From the NCBI GenBank assembly GCA_033439765.1, contig JAULSN010000008.1, positions 186,001 through 250,000 of the forward strand: 64,000 nucleotides of DNA. The letters run 5' to 3'. The position numbers were made by a program, and so were the translations under genes. A model generated the notes under the pieces. That model searched no databases and had not been told where the DNA came from. It worked only from the letters and a program-made list of their open reading frames with translations. Each line of letters starts with the position of its first letter. The stretch's first letter is position 1. Below, piece by piece: positions 1 through 10,092 of the stretch. This DNA comes from Lasiosphaeria ovina. Its lineage: Eukaryota > Ascomycota > Sordariomycetes > Sordariales > Lasiosphaeriaceae.

Positions 1-1792
1 CCGGCCATGCGGACGGAAGAACACAAAGCAAGCATCACTGAAGGCCGCCAATCCAGTAGCAAAAGTTCGGAATCCAGCAACCACCCAAAGGATGGACAGA
101 AAGTGCACCTTCCGAAGAGAAGGGATCTTCTACCAGATGAACAAAACAACGGCCCGTGGCTTATTGTCGCGCCGGAAGACGTCAGTGCCATCCCTGACCA
201 CTGGCGGCACTCGGGTTACCGGTCGGTGCACTTGGTCGTGAACATCAATGAAAATACAATGAAGCGCGTATTGGGCGTGATTTCTGCTCCTAAGCGTCTT
301 AGGGCCAAATACGGCGTTGAGGATGGCGACGACAGCGAAAACGACAACATCAGCGGCGATGACAGCAAGGACGAAGATGCCAATGACGGCGGCAACGGCG
401 GCTCCAGTCCAACCCCTGATGCACCGTTGACAGTTACAAAACTAGAGATCCAGATCACGACAGTTGTGATGCATGCATGGTCCGAGGTGGAGCATGATAT
501 CATCTATAAGAACAGGTACGGGCTACCAAAGAGTAGCAGGATGAACAGAATGCTAGACGGCACCAACGGACTCGCAAGTACATAATCCCCGAACTCCTTT
601 TCATGCACTGCTTTTCGTGTCGTCGGCCTGGGTTAGATCCGGCGCTTGTCAAAATGGAAGTTGTCCTTGAGAGGCAGGCGTGCTGACTCTGACAGTCACC
701 AGTGAAATCCTACTTCAAGAGCTGCGCGAAGCGCACACTTCTCTCCGGAAGCAAGATAATGTGAAGTTAACAGAGAAAGACGCGCTGACGGGCTGGTTGA
801 GAACCAACTACACCGACTTGGGCCCATACTGGAAACCTGTGCCCCCTTTGGCCAAAGTTCTCGAAGTTGTTTTGGACAGCCGACCGAACATAATTGGAGT
901 GAACCTCCGAACAGGCAAGCAACTGCGCGAGTTCATCAGTAAGCACAAGATTGAGAAGATTCCGCAAGGAATAGAAGCGTTACGTCACTCGGGTGATATA
1001 GCTTCTGAGATATTGAAGGCGTTGGGGCGCGAGAAAAGCTCGGAAAGGGCAGTAGCACTAAGGGCACACCCACCGTCGCATGACGAAGGTCAAAAGGCTG
1101 CGCTACGCGACATGCTGCTGGCCTCAAACGCTCTCTGCATCCTGTCTAGAATGACATACGGCCTTTCGAATCCGGCGAAGTACGGTTTAGACAGTGAAAC
1201 GATCAAGAAGTTCAACCAAATCAAGGACATTCTGCTCAACCCGCATCGCGGTAACGCCAACCACGTCAAAAGCCTAGCCAGTTTCGCTCGTGAATTTCTC
1301 GAAGCCGCGGCACAAGAAGCTTCTGCTCTCGCAACTGCACTAGCGAGGCTTTCGATTTTTGCGACCACAGAATTTGGGCGCCATCTAAAGGAACATTTCC
1401 GCAAGGAACAGGGGCCCAGGATTTTTAACCCTTCCATGGAACCACACGCTCTGCATCTGATATCCGACTTCGATTTCCTCGTAGACATAATATCAACTCA
1501 GAAATCACTTCAGAAAGATGCCTGGACGAACTTGGGCCTGGGGTCTGGCATCCCCAGTTCATTGGAGGCCAGGGAAGATGGACGGCTAAAAGTCATCTCG
1601 TGGCATGCGTCGATCACACCTCCTTCGTTACCCATTCCAAATTTGCTCGACAACACAATCCTCGAGGCCGGTAACTGGGGAGATGAAGTGAGGGGGATCG
1701 AAGAAAACCTTTCGTGGTTCGCTGACGTGGTGATTGATGAATACCTTGAACACATTCAGCAGCGGCTTAACTTTGATAGACCCTTCTACTAA
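1..1792 (+). CDS. RelA/SpoT-domain protein (possible fungal (p)ppGpp synthetase-like), 5' end probably outside window
   Basis: Exons read as 7..577 and 696..1792. The intron starts GTACAT, ends CAG, and the join is in frame. The visible part is 555 residues from an ATG at base 7, but the frame is open to base 1 and the beginning of the domain (normally a 'DLxGxRI' segment) is absent, so the true start is probably upstream. Two hallmarks of the RelA/SpoT nucleotidyltransferase fold are clear: HSGYRSVHLVV (about residues 68-78) and LEIQITTVVMHAWSEVEHDI (about 147-166), matching bacterial YRSVH and EIQIRT..AEH segments. An acidic Asp/Asn/Gly-rich insert lies between them. In bacteria this fold transfers pyrophosphate from ATP to GDP/GTP. 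The product of fungal members is not something I can state. The C-terminal ~360 residues are helical-looking and not recognised. The next gene, on the same strand, encodes a NACHT receptor. Confidence 0.8.
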
Positions 1793-3265
1793 CCTATCCT
1801 TTAGATTGTTCCCCGGAAACCTGGTATGCTTCTTCCTCCATTGCAAGGTCCTCCTGGCATACAACTTACCCCGTTATGATACTTTAGTCTCTTTGCCAGA
1901 TTTTTGGCAGCGGCTCTAAGGTCATTCACGATTGCAAGGAGTTCTTTCAGCCTGGAACCTCATCTACCGCTACGGTCCTTGTTCTGGCGGGCTAACCCCT
2001 GTCCAGAGTCTAGCAACTATACTGGGCCGGCTGGAGCAAAAGCGATTTCGACATCCATGAAGAAGCCGACTACTGGAGCCTTCTCGATCTATCTGGTCGG
2101 ATCCCCCGACCATCATTAGGTTATTGTGGGATACCGAGAAGTATGGATGATAGGGGTCCCGCAATTGATCCTGAATGAATAGGCAGATGTTAAACACATC
2201 ATGATAGGTTTAGCGACCGACTCTAGCTTTCCGAGAGTTTTAGTTGTTCAGTCATTATCGAAATATGCGTATTCCCCCCTTTTCCTTCACCCACCCACCT
2301 TCTAAAAAGTGATGATCATCTATAATCGTTGATAATCAACGGATGCCGTGACCTTGAAAATGTCCGAGTTCCAAGACTTTTTCTAGGCCAGCTGGCGAGA
2401 TGGAGGGAGAGAGGGAGAGGCCGCTTTTCTGGACTGCTCGGTGATTATTGAGAGCTTCGATGAAATCATGCCGAAACTGAATTGCCCTAAGCCGGCCTGA
2501 GCACAAGCGTAGAAAGTCACCGGAAGTGAATAAGGAGGAAAAGAACTATACTTCAGCCAAGTCTGGGTAAGGTAGAGACGTCAAGTTAGGCGTGTTCAAT
2601 AACGTTTTATTTGGCTAATGTGGGGCTATAGTAATTAGGGCATTTTCTCTGGAATGGTCTGTACAATCCAATTCCTGAATGATTGTTGGCGTGGTATTTT
2701 CCTAGGAGGCCCCGAAAGAAAAAGTCGAATACGAAGATTTCCCTTTACCAGGCCTTTCCTTTACCGGGCCGGATAAATATTTTCCAGCTCCGAGTTAAAT
2801 CAAACAAGTCATACGAGTCAAATCAAATTGTCTTTTTTACTACTATTTAAATTTACCTTTATTTTTGGCAAGTAGGGCAAGCGGGACCCCCGATTTGATT
2901 TGTTTGCATTGTTGCGAGCCTTGGGTGTGACCGAAAAAAACATAATAGAACTAGGCAGAATCTGGCCACACCACTTCGTCCCGCCTCTTCACTGGACGCC
3001 ACCATCAACGCCCCGACGCATGTTAGCGAGGCATCTAGCGAGGCATTTACAGAGGCACAACGAAGGGCAGAAATGCCGACTATTCCCCGGATTTTCAGCC
3101 GCAGTGAGGGCGGCACCAGCCCCTAGCACTTGCTGTCAAGCATGGCATGCGCCCCAACCCGCAAGCCTCGCCTTCTCCGTCACCATCGCCACCACCCGCA
3201 TCTGAGCCACCAAACACTCACCCCTACCCCAGCTCGATTCTTGTATCTCGAGCGAAAACACCGAC
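1793..3265. other. Intergenic, AT-rich in the middle
   Basis: No coding frame with fungal codon bias is seen. The part around 2200-2860 is AT-rich. The last ~200 bases probably hold the 5' UTR and promoter of the NACHT gene. Confidence 0.6.
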
Positions 3266-6200
3266 ATGGCGGAAGCGGCGGCGGCGTTTGCTTTAGCAGC
3301 CTCAATTGTGCAATTCCTTGACTTTGGGGCAAAGCTCGCGTCCAAGGCCTGGCGCATCCACCAGAATGGCCAAGACGGCGTCGACGAGCTTCTTGATATC
3401 CACGACACGACCAAGGACTTGACCGAGATTTTGACACAGCTCCGAGTACCAGACAGCCTGGATACACAAGCTTCCACCGATCACTCGGGCCTTCTTTCAC
3501 TGGCCAACAGCTGCCAGGCGGTTGCGGAGGAACTCATCGAACTCCTCGGGACGGTAAAACTACCTCATAGATGGCAACCCGGGAGGAGGGCTGCCCTGAA
3601 GGCTGCTCTGAAGATTGTCCTGAAAGAAGGCGAGATTAGGTCTCTCCACGAAAGGATAGATTACTTTCGTCAGCAGTTGACTCTCCATCTGCTGGTCTCA
3701 GTGAGGTGAGTACCTTGGGTTTCATGAGATATCCACGCGCATTTGACCATTTGCAGCTTCAATATATGTCTTCCCAGTGTCATTTATTAACAATATCGGG
3801 GAAGGTCATATGCCAAACAGTCGCAATCGCAACAGTCCAGAATCCTCGACCTCCTGGATGAGTTGCGCCGAGACTCTGAGCAGATGAAGAGTTTAATCAA
3901 ACAATCCTCAAGTGAGCCGGGCAGAAACCAAGCCGGCAGCTTGATACTTGAAAAGATGTTCCTTGGCGGCTCGATTGTCTCAAGCGCTCGCCTGGACACT
4001 AAAGTTCTTCGCAATAGTCTGGTGTCAGAAATTTTCAAGACGACCGACAACGCCACATTCAGTCATATTGCATCGCCAGTCACTGTCACTGTTACACCAG
4101 ATCAGCAAGCAGACTTTCTGCAGGCCATTCTCCGCCAGCTTGATTACGCCACCATGGACGACCGCGACGGGCGGATCCTCGAGCCCGACCAAGAGACGTT
4201 TGAGTGGATATTCAGAGACCCGGCCGAGTATCCGTCGCGAGTCGCGGGGCACCGTCAATGGTCGCACTTTGGAGAATGGCTGAGATCAGACAGCCAGCTG
4301 TACTGGATAACAGGCAAGGCCGGATCTGGCAAGTCGACCCTGATGAAATACATCGCATGCCCGGAGATGGACGAAGCAGACCCGAAAGACCCAGTTCATC
4401 TAGCCGGACGTGGTGTGTCCGGCCGGGTCCGTAACCAGCGGTCTGTCAGCAAAGCGCCTCCAAATCCGGCATGTCACAAGGAACTGAGAGACTGGGCAGC
4501 TGGCCATAAGCTTGTTGTGTCGTCCTTCTTCTTCTGGAACTCTGGCGAGCTCATCCAAAAGACGTTTGAGGGCCTTTTCCGGACTCTCTTGTTTCAGATT
4601 CTGGAGCAGTGTCCTGAGATCGTCCCCTACATCATGCCACCCCGCTGGGAGTCTTTTTGTCTCTTTGGGGGCTGCGACGAGAAGTGGTCCGACGGAGAAT
4701 TACGCGCCGCCCTTCAACTCGCCGTCAGCCACGACCCGGATAGCTTCAGGTATTGCCTGTTCATCGACGGCCTGGACGAGTTTGAGGGAGACCACAAGTA
4801 TCTGACCTCCTTCCTGAAGAGCCTGCTTGCAAGCCCCAACGTCAAGATTTGTGCATCTAGCAGGCCCTGGATCGTCTTTGAAGACGAATTCGCGCTCAAG
4901 CCCCACCTCAAACTAGAGCACATCACGTACGACGACATAAAGAGATGCGTGACGTCCCGTCTGGAGAGCGATCCCGGGTACCTTAAGCTCGAGCTCCGAG
5001 AGCCCGAGTACGCCGTGGCGCTGATCGGCGATATCATCACACGATCCTCGGGCGTGTTTCTCTGGGTCAATATTGTCGTATCAAATCTGATCAAGGGGTT
5101 CACCGAGGGCGACCGTGTCAGCGACATCCAACGACGTCTCGAGTCCCTGCCTTTGGACCTGGAACAGCTGTACGACAAGATTCTACAGGGAATCGATCCC
5201 TTCTACATGGAGCACACTGCTCAGCTTTTCCTGCTCAGGAATGCATGCCCGACTCCGCCAGACCTGCTGCTATTCTCGTTTGCCGACGAACCCGGCACCA
5301 CTGAGGAAGGATGCCGCGATCTCGAAGGTGGAGCTCTCCTCTCTTCCCAGGTCAAGACCGCCAAGGAGGAGGCGATGCGTCGCCGCATCAACAGCCGCTG
5401 CTTGGGTCTTCTCGAAGTCTCGGGACCTTTTATTGATTCCATATCCGGCCAGTCCAGCCCGTACGAGTGTTACCGCGTCGAATACCTGCACAGGACCGTC
5501 AGAGAGTTTCTCCAGAAGCCATCAATCAAGACACGCCTCGCTACGGTCTTGAAGGAGCCATTTGACCCTCATCTGAGGCTTTGCGCTGCCTATCTATCCT
5601 ACGCGAGGCGGGTTAGCCCAAGTCTCCAAGGGGAAGCCCGCTTGCGTCATCTTTCTAGCGAGGTCAGGCTCTGCCTATACCACGCGTCGCATGTCCAAAA
5701 AAGTTCCAGGTCATCCCATATAGTCATCGCAGGTCTTGACAGGTTGAACGCAATAGCGAATGCAGCCGTATGTGACGCCTTTGCATTGGACCAGGGCTCT
5801 GATCAACAGCGCTTGTGGGTATTCTTGCTTCTCCGAGGCGCTGGGATAACGCCGAATGATTTTGGGTATACCTTCTTATCCCTTGCCGTGCGGTACGGGG
5901 TCACGGAGTATGTCAAGGCGCGAGCCCCTCCAGGTGGCATCGTGCGGAATCCCGTCATGAGAAACGGGGGCACGATGGAATACTGGCCTCTGCTCTACGA
6001 TGCCGTCTCGACAGAATACGACCTATGGGCAGAAAATCTTGGCCGCACGGCCCCGATGCTCGACATGGTTGCGTGTTTACTCGACAAAGGCGCCGGCCCC
6101 TATCAAAAGCCGAGATCCAGCCCGCCTACGCGGCGAACGTTCTTTGGACGCGGAAACAGCTCTGACGTGGCGAAGAGGTCTAGGGTGAGGGAATTCGCTC

Positions 6201-6445
6201 GTACCCTGATCAGCGGCGCCGCCTTGCCCCCAGCTGACTGCTGGAATGCTTTCCTCACGTGGAGCTATGGACTGAAAGACGAAGCGGTTGCCAGCCAGGA
6301 GTGGATTGCTATGTTTGAGCTCATGGTCAAGCACGGCGCCGACGGGAAGCAGTACACAAACAAGAAGCTGCATTGGAATTCTCCGCTCACATGGGAATAT
6401 CGTCTGGATTCCTACTTCTTGGCCATGACAGAAATCGAATCATGA
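3266..6445 (+). CDS. NACHT-type STAND P-loop NTPase (fungal NLR-like)
   Basis: Exons 3266..3705 and 3841..6445; the intron has a GTGAGT donor and CAG acceptor and restores the frame, giving 1014 residues. Residues 1-145 form the helical N-terminal domain common on fungal STAND proteins (starts MAEAAAAFALAASIVQFLDF). The NACHT module follows: Walker A GKAGSGKST near residue 305, the SSFFFWNSG segment typical of fungal NACHTs, Walker B CLFIDGLDEF near 452, sensor-like CASSRPW, and SSGVFLWVNIVV. The C-terminal part has the YLHRTVREFL motif seen after many fungal NACHT domains. No ankyrin, WD40 or TPR array is visible, so the usual repeat sensor appears absent or divergent. About 35 extra residues after Walker A (DEADPKD... 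to KAPPNP) look like an insertion. Expected role: cytosolic non-self or stress sensing and signal transduction, possibly regulated cell death. Substrate and partner are unknown. Confidence 0.87.
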
Positions 6446-7989
6446 TTCAACAACCAATCAAACAGAGGGCTCATTACGACGTAATTAATTATACAGAGGA
6501 TTCGGCCGCACGCCTGACCAGGCAGGAGAGCAGACCTGAATGGAAGCCTTCGTGACAGTGTTCACTTAATCCGACACCAACACGAGATGCATGATACAAT
6601 CGCTCCCAAAATAATGCAGAAAAGCGAAAGTCCCCAAAAGCAACGGCCCGAGCGGCCGCCCGATAAACAACAGCTGGAAACTGCGCCGCAGCAATACGCG
6701 GAAGCAATTCAGCGGGATCCCCCACCTCCGAAGTCCCGAACCGCGTTCGAGGGGACACAAAAGCGCGGAAGCAAGAGTGCTGCTGTCGGGCCGGGAGAGA
6801 AGAGATATCCGGCGGAGGAGCGAGCGTAATTCATTAACAGCCAGCCAGCCAGGCAGGCAGACGGACATCGACAGAGCACAGCACAGCACAGCCAGAGCAT
6901 CACGCAACCACGGGAAGGATGCATGCATGCCATTGCCATGCATGCACGCTTTGCGCCTCGAACCAGCCTGCCCTGGCATATTGATAGGTTAGCCGCCCAC
7001 CCTGTTCAGACGTGCGCACACTTTTATACTGCACCTACCGAGTCAATAGTGATCGGACATGCAAGAAACAACGTGCATCACCAGACTCCCGAGTCCCGAG
7101 ATCCGAGCCCAGCTGGTCGCTGCGCCACTGTCGACGTCACGTCGCAGCTGGCAGGCAATTGGATGGGTGGATGGCCAGCCCCCCTGCCACTCTCTCCCGG
7201 GTGCTCGGGAATGCTACCTCGCATAGCCGCTGTCGTGGGGCCAGCGGTTCTTGCGGGAGGGAGAGAGCGCCAAATTTAGGGTCTCAGGGGTATTTATCCG
7301 GCCGAGGCGTCTATTTCGCGCTTCAACGCGCGCCTGGTTTGGCGCGGCTGGAGCTGGATGGTCAGATATAGCGACGGCGGGCGATGCGAGAAATGAAGAA
7401 CTGGGGTTAGTTAGGATGAATCAGATCATCTACACCACGGTAGAAGTCGTGGGAGCAGAGCAAATGTGATTTCTGAAACAATTACAATCTTGTTCTGTAC
7501 ACCAAATCGTCCACATGTCGACAGAGATCCTTGCGGAGGTGATGGTAAACGCCGAAATAATGCTGTGTACGAAGAAAATCCAAGTGACATTGAGAATTTC
7601 TCTGCCACCTGACCCGATAAGCCAGTTGCCCGCTGTAGCCTAAGTCTAGAGTCTAGCCGCATCCGCCGCGGCTTGTATGTCTTGCCTGGTTCGCCCATTC
7701 GACCTTGCCATGCGCCCGCTAAGAAGTACGAAAGAGATAAAAGGCTAAGATACAGAGAAAATGTAAATAGTAGAAGAAAAGTAGAAGTAAAAGTAAAAAA
7801 ATTGAGAGTCCATGGATCCGAATATCGGCACCCGAGGAATTCGAGTCCACGCTAAGAGGAACAGACATGGAAAATGATAGATAGATCGACGAAAGACAAT
7901 CTAATATGCGAGTAGCGGCCAACTATGTGGCGTTGAAAGAGCTTGGGAATAGATGCAAACTCCGAGTGTGCGTTTGGTCACAAGGCCAA
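6446..7989. other. Intergenic with short simple repeats
   Basis: 3' regions of the convergent NACHT gene and TmpA-like gene. It contains CCAGCCAGCCAGG/CAGGCAGG runs near 6838-6860, a CACAGCACAG run near 6878, and an ATGCATGC-rich patch at about 6919-6947. No gene is seen. Confidence 0.6.
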
Positions 7990-10092
7990 TCAAGAGTCAA
8001 AAATGGCGCCGTAGGCGGGGACGCCACGGGTCTCGAGACCATAGACGACCTTGCGAGTAAGTCTCTGGTTGGAGATGACAACGACGGCCTCGCACTTGCC
8101 AACAGGCTTGCTGCGCCCCGACGTGTTCTGGCGTCCTTGGAGGCCGGCATAGTCTGCGGGCGTGTCGCGCTGGCTCTGCTCCCACACGCGGTAGACGATC
8201 TTAACAAGGTCTGGACGTCGTGTGGCAGGCCCGCCACGGCTCGTGTCGATAATGATGGCACGGGGGTCCGTCTTGTATATCAGGTCAATGACAGCCGCAC
8301 CATACGTGGAAAGCGGCGCCTTGGTCGACCAGACAATGCGGACGGGGTGGTCGGGCTTCTGCACAAACAGACTCATGCATGGTGCGATACCGGACCCAGT
8401 GGCCACGATGATGCATGGCTCAAACAAGCCAGCGATGCGCATGACCCCAAACTGCGGTGTGCCGCGTGTGTAAATCTTGGTCGGCGGGTTCTGAATGATC
8501 TTTCGTGTCCAGTCGCCAGCATTGGAGACAATGACGGAAAAGCCATGGTCGCCGGTATGCGAGAGAGACTTTGTAGTGTCTGGGCTGCGTACCAACGACA
8601 ACTGACTGACGTGGCCCTTCATGTTGACACCTCGGATGTTGGCGCCTCGCTCTGCCATAAGCGCAGGAACGGTGGCTTTTGAGGATAGCTCGCCATTGCC
8701 AGAATTACAGCAACAGCCGGCGCAATGACCTGTGGGCTTGGGGGCGGCAGGGTATGGTATCACGCCAAAGGCATGAGTCTCTTTGAGCGGGGCGTCGGTA
8801 AGGCGGATGGCTTGGCCGTAGTGAACATTGCGGTAGTTGAAATTGAGCTTGACACAATGCTCCGAGAGGACCTCGGCCTCAACTTCACGCAAGCGCAGGC
8901 GAGTCCAGGGGTATATAACGAGCAGTGTGATTGCGACCAGCATCCAGAAGTTTGAGGATACCAGCAGAGCCTTTCCCATACCCATGTCGCTGTGCTGGGC
9001 GGTTTCGGCGGTAACGAGCATCAACTGGGCCCAAAACAGCAGCACCGCAAACCAGCCCATGAAGCGGTGAACGCCCTCGAACCAGTTGTGGATGATGCGT
9101 CGTAGGTGCGGGTGGGCGGTGATGAGCATTGTAACTAAGAGGACGATGATGGTGTAGCTGACAAAGTAGATGTAGCTGCGTAGGACGGTGGTCTCGCCGT
9201 TGGACTGGAAGTCCATAGTTAAGAGGACAAGGAAGGCGAGGTACCAAATTGTGCCAGCAACAGCACCGCCGCTATGGATACCGCCGTACGAGTAGACCTT
9301 GGCGACCAGGCGTCGAGCACGCAGGGGAAGGCGTGTGGGCCATGTTCCAAAGACCCAGAAGAGAGAGTTGACAACATGCTCGTTGCGAACGGCTATGGCG
9401 GCGAGTATGTTGGCTGTGACTGCGGTGCTGGCTTGTTGGTACGTGAGGGTGTTGCCAGCCACAATCCAGTGGGCGATGAGGAACGCGAGAGCAGCGAGGT
9501 TGGCGAGAAACGCCAGACAGAATATGCGGCGGTAAACCGACCCAAAGTTCCATCTCAGGTACCGGAAAACTCGAGACCCCCTTTTACGTGGCAGGGGTGA
9601 GTTATCGAGGGAGTTCGAGGTAAAGGGGTCATTGAGCTCGTCTTCGGAAAGCAGACCCTGGCTGTCTGGCTTGTCGGATTTCTCTTTTCGGTCCTCTGGC
9701 CTGTCGCCCACAAGAGTGTCGGACGAGATGTTCCTTGGCACGCGCCCTGCCTCTAAGTCGCGCGGAGAGACCAGCGTGCTTGTGCGGACACCGAGGAAGA
9801 AAGCTCTTGTTGGCTGTGTGATGGATTCGTCATTGCTGTCTTCGGAGTCTGAAATATCCGTGTCGCAGTCTGTCAGATCATCGATATCTGGAAGTGGAAT
9901 TGGGCTTGGTCGTGGCATCGTAGGGAGAGCTGGAGCGCGGATGCAAGGGTCACAAGAAACGAAGGATGTGCAGCCTTGTTTCGGCGGTGGCATTGGCCAG
10001 TTTGTGGTGAGATCGCCCCTGTCAAGGTGCTCGTGCTCTGGGCATTGGTACTTCCACTGCACAAGCCGAGAAGGTGATTGCGGGAGCGACAT
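7990..10092 (-). CDS. TmpA-like integral membrane flavoprotein (ferric-reductase-like)
   Basis: Single exon of 700 residues from the ATG at 10092; two codons upstream the frame offers only a TTG. Residues 1-180 are hydrophilic, Ser/Asp-rich and probably disordered and cytosolic. About six hydrophobic segments follow (from IFCLAFLANLAALAFLIAHW near 190 to NFWMLVAITLLVIYPW). They carry the conserved RNEHVVNSLFWVFGTWP and YGGIHSGGAVAGTIWY stretches and several histidines (HPHLRRIIHNWFEGVHRFMGW). The C-terminal half resembles a flavin/NAD(P)H oxidoreductase module, with GSGIAPCMSLF near residue 565 as the nucleotide-binding turn. Aspergillus TmpA, a membrane flavoprotein acting in conidiation signalling, has this layout; the assignment rests on overall resemblance. 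A Cys-rich CAGCCCNS motif interrupts the oxidoreductase part. A wider ferric reductase-like oxidoreductase is the alternative. Confidence 0.75.
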   Translation of the reverse strand: MSLPQSPSRLVQWKYQCPEHEHLDRGDLTTNWPMPPPKQGCTSFVSCDPCIRAPALPTMPRPSPIPLPDIDDLTDCDTDISDSEDSNDESITQPTRAFFLGVRTSTLVSPRDLEAGRVPRNISSDTLVGDRPEDRKEKSDKPDSQGLLSEDELNDPFTSNSLDNSPLPRKRGSRVFRYLRWNFGSVYRRIFCLAFLANLAALAFLIAHWIVAGNTLTYQQASTAVTANILAAIAVRNEHVVNSLFWVFGTWPTRLPLRARRLVAKVYSYGGIHSGGAVAGTIWYLAFLVLLTMDFQSNGETTVLRSYIYFVSYTIIVLLVTMLITAHPHLRRIIHNWFEGVHRFMGWFAVLLFWAQLMLVTAETAQHSDMGMGKALLVSSNFWMLVAITLLVIYPWTRLRLREVEAEVLSEHCVKLNFNYRNVHYGQAIRLTDAPLKETHAFGVIPYPAAPKPTGHCAGCCCNSGNGELSSKATVPALMAERGANIRGVNMKGHVSQLSLVRSPDTTKSLSHTGDHGFSVIVSNAGDWTRKIIQNPPTKIYTRGTPQFGVMRIAGLFEPCIIVATGSGIAPCMSLFVQKPDHPVRIVWSTKAPLSTYGAAVIDLIYKTDPRAIIIDTSRGGPATRRPDLVKIVYRVWEQSQRDTPADYAGLQGRQNTSGRSKPVGKCEAVVVISNQRLTRKVVYGLETRGVPAYGAIFDS

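Noticed and set aside
7906..8682. 258-codon plus-strand frame
   Set aside because: Antisense shadow of the TmpA-like gene; no family resemblance or codon bias.
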